39,338 nt of DNA, from assembly GCA_028066985.1 (NCBI GenBank), contig JALCBB010000004.1:1-39338 (forward strand), written 5' to 3'. Made by a program: the position numbers and the translations under genes. Numbering within the stretch: the stretch's first letter is position 1; the number at the start of each line of letters is the position of its first letter. The notes under the pieces were generated by a model. It ran no database searches, was not told the origin of the DNA, and saw only the letters and a list, made by a program, of their open reading frames with translations. This DNA is from Alphaproteobacteria bacterium (lineage in GTDB: Bacteria > Pseudomonadota > Alphaproteobacteria > JALCBB01). Positions 36,671 to 39,338 of the stretch are shown here, one piece after another.

Positions 36671-36780
36671 AATTTTTTGCGGGCGACGCCCGCAGGCATC
36701 AGTTGGCGCAGTTCGCTTGAGCGGCTGTCGTGGCTAGTCTGAATTTAACTCCCACTAATGCCAGAGGCTGGTTCTTAATT
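36671..36780 (+). repeat. Intergenic element, copy M (forward, subtype 2 interior)
   Basis: Hairpin GCGGGCGACGCCCGC 36679-36693, interior GAGCGGCTGTCGTGGCTAGTCTGAATTTAAC, ends CCCACTAATGCC 36762. Confidence 0.9.
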
Positions 36781-37608
36781 AGTTTCATCAAGGTCGACAA
36801 CTATCGGAGCATGATCACTCGGGCCCTTCCAGCCGCGCACACGCGACACCGTGTCCGTCCCGACAACATGCGGCGCCAGGCCGGGCGAACCCAGCGCGTA
36901 ATCCAGTCGCCACCCCCGCCCCGCCCCGAACGCGCCAGGATGCCGGTACGTCCACCAGCTGAAATGAAACTCCGCCGCCGGCACCCGCTCGCGCTCCAGA
37001 TCCGTCCAGCCGCCCGCGCGCACCATCCGCCCGAAACTCTCCCGCTCCAGATCCGTATGCCCGACACTCCGCCACGCCGTCTCGTGATTCCAGACATCCG
37101 TCTCCAGCCACGCCACATTCAGATCGCCGACCAGCAGCCGCGGAGTTTCCGCGTCCAGGGTGCGCGACCAGCGCGTCATCGCCGACAGAAAACGCAGTTT
37201 GTCGTCATACTTCGGATTTCGCTCCCGACTCGCGACACCGCCGCCCGACGGAACATAAAAACAATGCAACTCCACCTCGCGTCCGCCCGGCGCGATCTCC
37301 ACTGCCGCTGACAAGTGCCGCTTATCCTCTTTGCCGCGCCAGCGCCGCACAGGACGCGCCTCGAGACGCCGCCGCGACAAAATCGCGACGCCGTTATATC
37401 CGCCCTGTCCGAGCACGATCTGATGCTCGTATCCCCATCGCCGGAAGGCGTCGCGCGGAAAGAAGTCGTCCGCGACTTTCGTCTCCTGCAGACACAGCAC
37501 ATCCGGACGCAAAACCCGCGCCAGCCGTCCGACCTGCGAAAGCCGCCGCCGCACCGAATTCACATTCCACGACATCACCCGAAGTCCCGGAGAATTTTCA
37601 GACACCAT
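36775..37608 (-). CDS. xthA: Exodeoxyribonuclease III
   Basis: LRVMSWNVNSVRRRL, DVLCLQETKVADDFFP, GGYNGVAILSR, LLVGDLNVA, GPSDHAPIVVDL. Confidence 0.95.
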   Translation of the reverse strand: MVSENSPGLRVMSWNVNSVRRRLSQVGRLARVLRPDVLCLQETKVADDFFPRDAFRRWGYEHQIVLGQGGYNGVAILSRRRLEARPVRRWRGKEDKRHLSAAVEIAPGGREVELHCFYVPSGGGVASRERNPKYDDKLRFLSAMTRWSRTLDAETPRLLVGDLNVAWLETDVWNHETAWRSVGHTDLERESFGRMVRAGGWTDLERERVPAAEFHFSWWTYRHPGAFGAGRGWRLDYALGSPGLAPHVVGTDTVSRVRGWKGPSDHAPIVVDLDETN

Positions 37609-37666
37609 CCGCCGTCACCATCATTGTCGCTGTCGGCGCCGCCGCGAAATCGGGTTCCAGAAACGC

Positions 37667-37712
37667 GCAAGGCGGCGCGCCAAGGGGGGAACTTTGGTCG
37701 CGACCGCCTTGC
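37667..37712. other. Stable imperfect hairpin in long xthA/yccA intergenic region
   Basis: GCAAGGCGG-CGCG-CCAA / TTGG-t-CGCG-a-CCGCCTTGC, 17 bp with two single-nt bulges. Confidence 0.75.
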
Positions 37713-38109
37713 TCAACCCTTCGGCGCTTTACTCCTCCGGCAGGGGGCTCCCGGAGTCCGTTCGCGCGGCGGAAGACATCGCCTCCCGCGCGCCGCGCCC
37801 AAGGGCATGCTCAATGTTCGTATTTTGCGCCCGAAAGCCCTCCCCGGCAAGACCTTCAGAAAACCCCCTTGATTCTCAAAGAGATTTTTATCGCGGAAAA
37901 TCCTCCCCGCCGCCCCGACGGGCAGGACGCCCCCGCCCGAAATCTCCGCCCCGCGCAACTCCCCTGAAATACACGACTTTTCGCCTCCGCGCCCGGTCTT
38001 TGCCCCTCCCGCGATTCGCGCGCATGGAAACCTTGATTTTCTCCTTTAAAACCCCTAAATTCGGAGTATAACCGAGACCCCTGCGAACCCCCTAGGAGAG
38101 GAACTTCCG

Positions 38110-38850
38110 ATGTCCGACCAGCAGCCTCGTCAGTGGGGCGGCGCCGTTGCGCAGCCTGCTTCTGATGTTATTAACGAGGGCGAGCGCGCCTTCATGCTCC
38201 GTGTTTTCAACTGGATGGCGCTTGCCGTCGCTTTCACGGGCGCGGTTTCGCTTTTTGTGGCGTCGGTGCCTGTGCTGCTCGCGTTCGCGCAGGGCGCGGG
38301 GATCATCGGCTTTTTCGCCATCATCGGACTCGGACTCTTCGCTCCCCGAATCATCGCCACGAAGTCTCTGAACGCGGCGCAGATCACTTTCTGGGCGTAT
38401 GCCGGTCTCTGGGGATTTTTCATCGCTCCGATCATCAATCTTTATCTGCAGGTGGATCCTGGACTCCTCGTGCGCGCCTTTTTCATCACTTCGGCGACAT
38501 TCGCGGGCGTCAGTCTTTACGGATACACCACGAAGCGCAATCTCACCCGTGTCGGCACTTTCGCGGTGATGATGATTCTCGGAGTTCTTGTGGCGGCGGT
38601 GGTGAATCTTTTTGTCGGCAATCAGATGCTTGACCTGCTGATTTCGGTCGCTGTTGTCGGACTTTTCTCGGCGGTGACGGCCTGGGAGGTGCAGTCGTTG
38701 CGGCAGAGTTATTATGATTCTCCCGGCACGGGCGAGGCGGGCGAGGTTGTGATCGCGCGCAAGTCTATTCTGGGGGCGCTGCAGTTGTACGGCAGTTTTG
38801 TGGTTTTGTTTGTGCACATTCTCAACATTCTCGGCCACATGCGCCGCTGA
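38110..38850 (+). CDS. Bax inhibitor-1/YccA family membrane protein
   Basis: Seven hydrophobic segments; FMLRVFNWMALAVAFTGAVS, SATFAGVSLYGYTTKRNLTRVGTF; RBS GGAGAGG upstream. Confidence 0.93.
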   Translation: MSDQQPRQWGGAVAQPASDVINEGERAFMLRVFNWMALAVAFTGAVSLFVASVPVLLAFAQGAGIIGFFAIIGLGLFAPRIIATKSLNAAQITFWAYAGLWGFFIAPIINLYLQVDPGLLVRAFFITSATFAGVSLYGYTTKRNLTRVGTFAVMMILGVLVAAVVNLFVGNQMLDLLISVAVVGLFSAVTAWEVQSLRQSYYDSPGTGEAGEVVIARKSILGALQLYGSFVVLFVHILNILGHMRR

Positions 38851-38870
38851 GCGCTGGTGTTTGTCGGGGT

Positions 38871-39215
38871 ATGGGGGTGCCCGAGCATCTCAGCGCGCAG
38901 CAGCGCCGGCGGCGGAGGCGCCGGCGGCGGCAGGTCGCGTGGGGCGCTTTGCTCGGGGTTTTATTTTTTTATTTGCTGCTGACGCTGGTTCAGGGCCGGC
39001 ATCGTTTACAGGAGCAGCGGCTGCTGGAGCTGCGAGTCGAGCGGCTTGAGGGCGAGTTGGGGGAGTTGCGTGATCGGCGCGAGGTTCTGGAGCGGCGCGC
39101 GGGTTTATTGCGCGCGGAGTCTCTGGATGCGGATTTGCTTGACGAGGGCGCGTTGCGGGAGCTTGGTTTTGTCCGGCCTGAGGATCTGCTGATTGTGCTG
39201 CCTGAGGACGAGTAA
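38871..39215 (+). CDS. FtsB/DivIC-type septum formation initiator family protein
   Basis: N-terminal TM, coiled coil, LDADLLDEGALRELGFVRPEDLLIVL. Confidence 0.85.
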   Translation: MGVPEHLSAQQRRRRRRRRRQVAWGALLGVLFFYLLLTLVQGRHRLQEQRLLELRVERLEGELGELRDRREVLERRAGLLRAESLDADLLDEGALRELGFVRPEDLLIVLPEDE

Positions 39216-39219
39216 CTAT

Positions 39220-39338
39220 TAATGGAGACAGACGAAGTGCGGCCTTTGGCATTAGTGGGCGTTAAATTCAGACTAGCCACGACAGCGGCTCAAGCGAGCG
39301 ATGCCAACTAATGCCCGCAGGCGCTGCCTGCAAAAAAA
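39220..39338 (-). repeat. Intergenic element, copy N (reverse, subtype 2 interior)
   Basis: GGAGACAGACGAAGTGCGGCCTTTGGCATTAGTGGGCGTTAAATTCAGACTAGCCACGACAGCGGCTCAAGCGAGCGATGCCAACTAATGCC, hairpin GCAGGCGCTGCCTGC 39317-39331. Confidence 0.9.

Noticed and set aside
1-39338. Element hairpins as intrinsic terminators
   Set aside because: The T-tract precedes the hairpin (or an A-tract follows it on the other strand), the wrong order for a Rho-independent terminator in either direction.

Overview
This is a GC-rich bacterial chromosomal window. Gene order (divergent tsaD and hemC-hemD-mitofilin-hemY, EVE gene beside tsaD, about 180 kDa NAD-GDH, FtsB style) suggests an alphaproteobacterium, but this is inference. 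I support 22 protein genes and one tRNA-Gly(GCC). The genes are formate dehydrogenase alpha, Fe(3+)-type ABC substrate-binding protein, two MFS transporters, glutathione reductase, uvrB, two type III R-M mod/res pairs flanking a heme-biosynthesis operon (hemC, hemD, mitofilin/HemX-like, short hemY-like ORF), tsaD, an EVE-domain protein, a very large NAD-glutamate dehydrogenase, a BadF-family ATPase, a YbaK/ProX deacylase, xthA, a YccA/Bax-inhibitor protein and ftsB. The most unusual content is repeat biology at two levels. (1) A family of about 14 intergenic, MITE/REP-like elements of about 90-125 bp carries 12-bp imperfect terminal inverted repeats (GGCATYAGTTGG...CCCACTAATGCC) and a covarying GC hairpin. 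They are often arranged as inverted pairs around a conserved AT-rich spacer and sit almost against gene 3' ends. (2) Degenerate short-period GTC/GAC-rich repeat tracts (GTCACCGTC, GTTTTTGTC types) are embedded in frame in unrelated core genes (fdhA, gdh twice, mitofilin-like gene, MFS transporter), with a distinct tract in hemD. Related DNA is read in different frames in different genes, so the repeat seems to act at the DNA level. No CRISPR array, integrase or recognisable transposase was seen.
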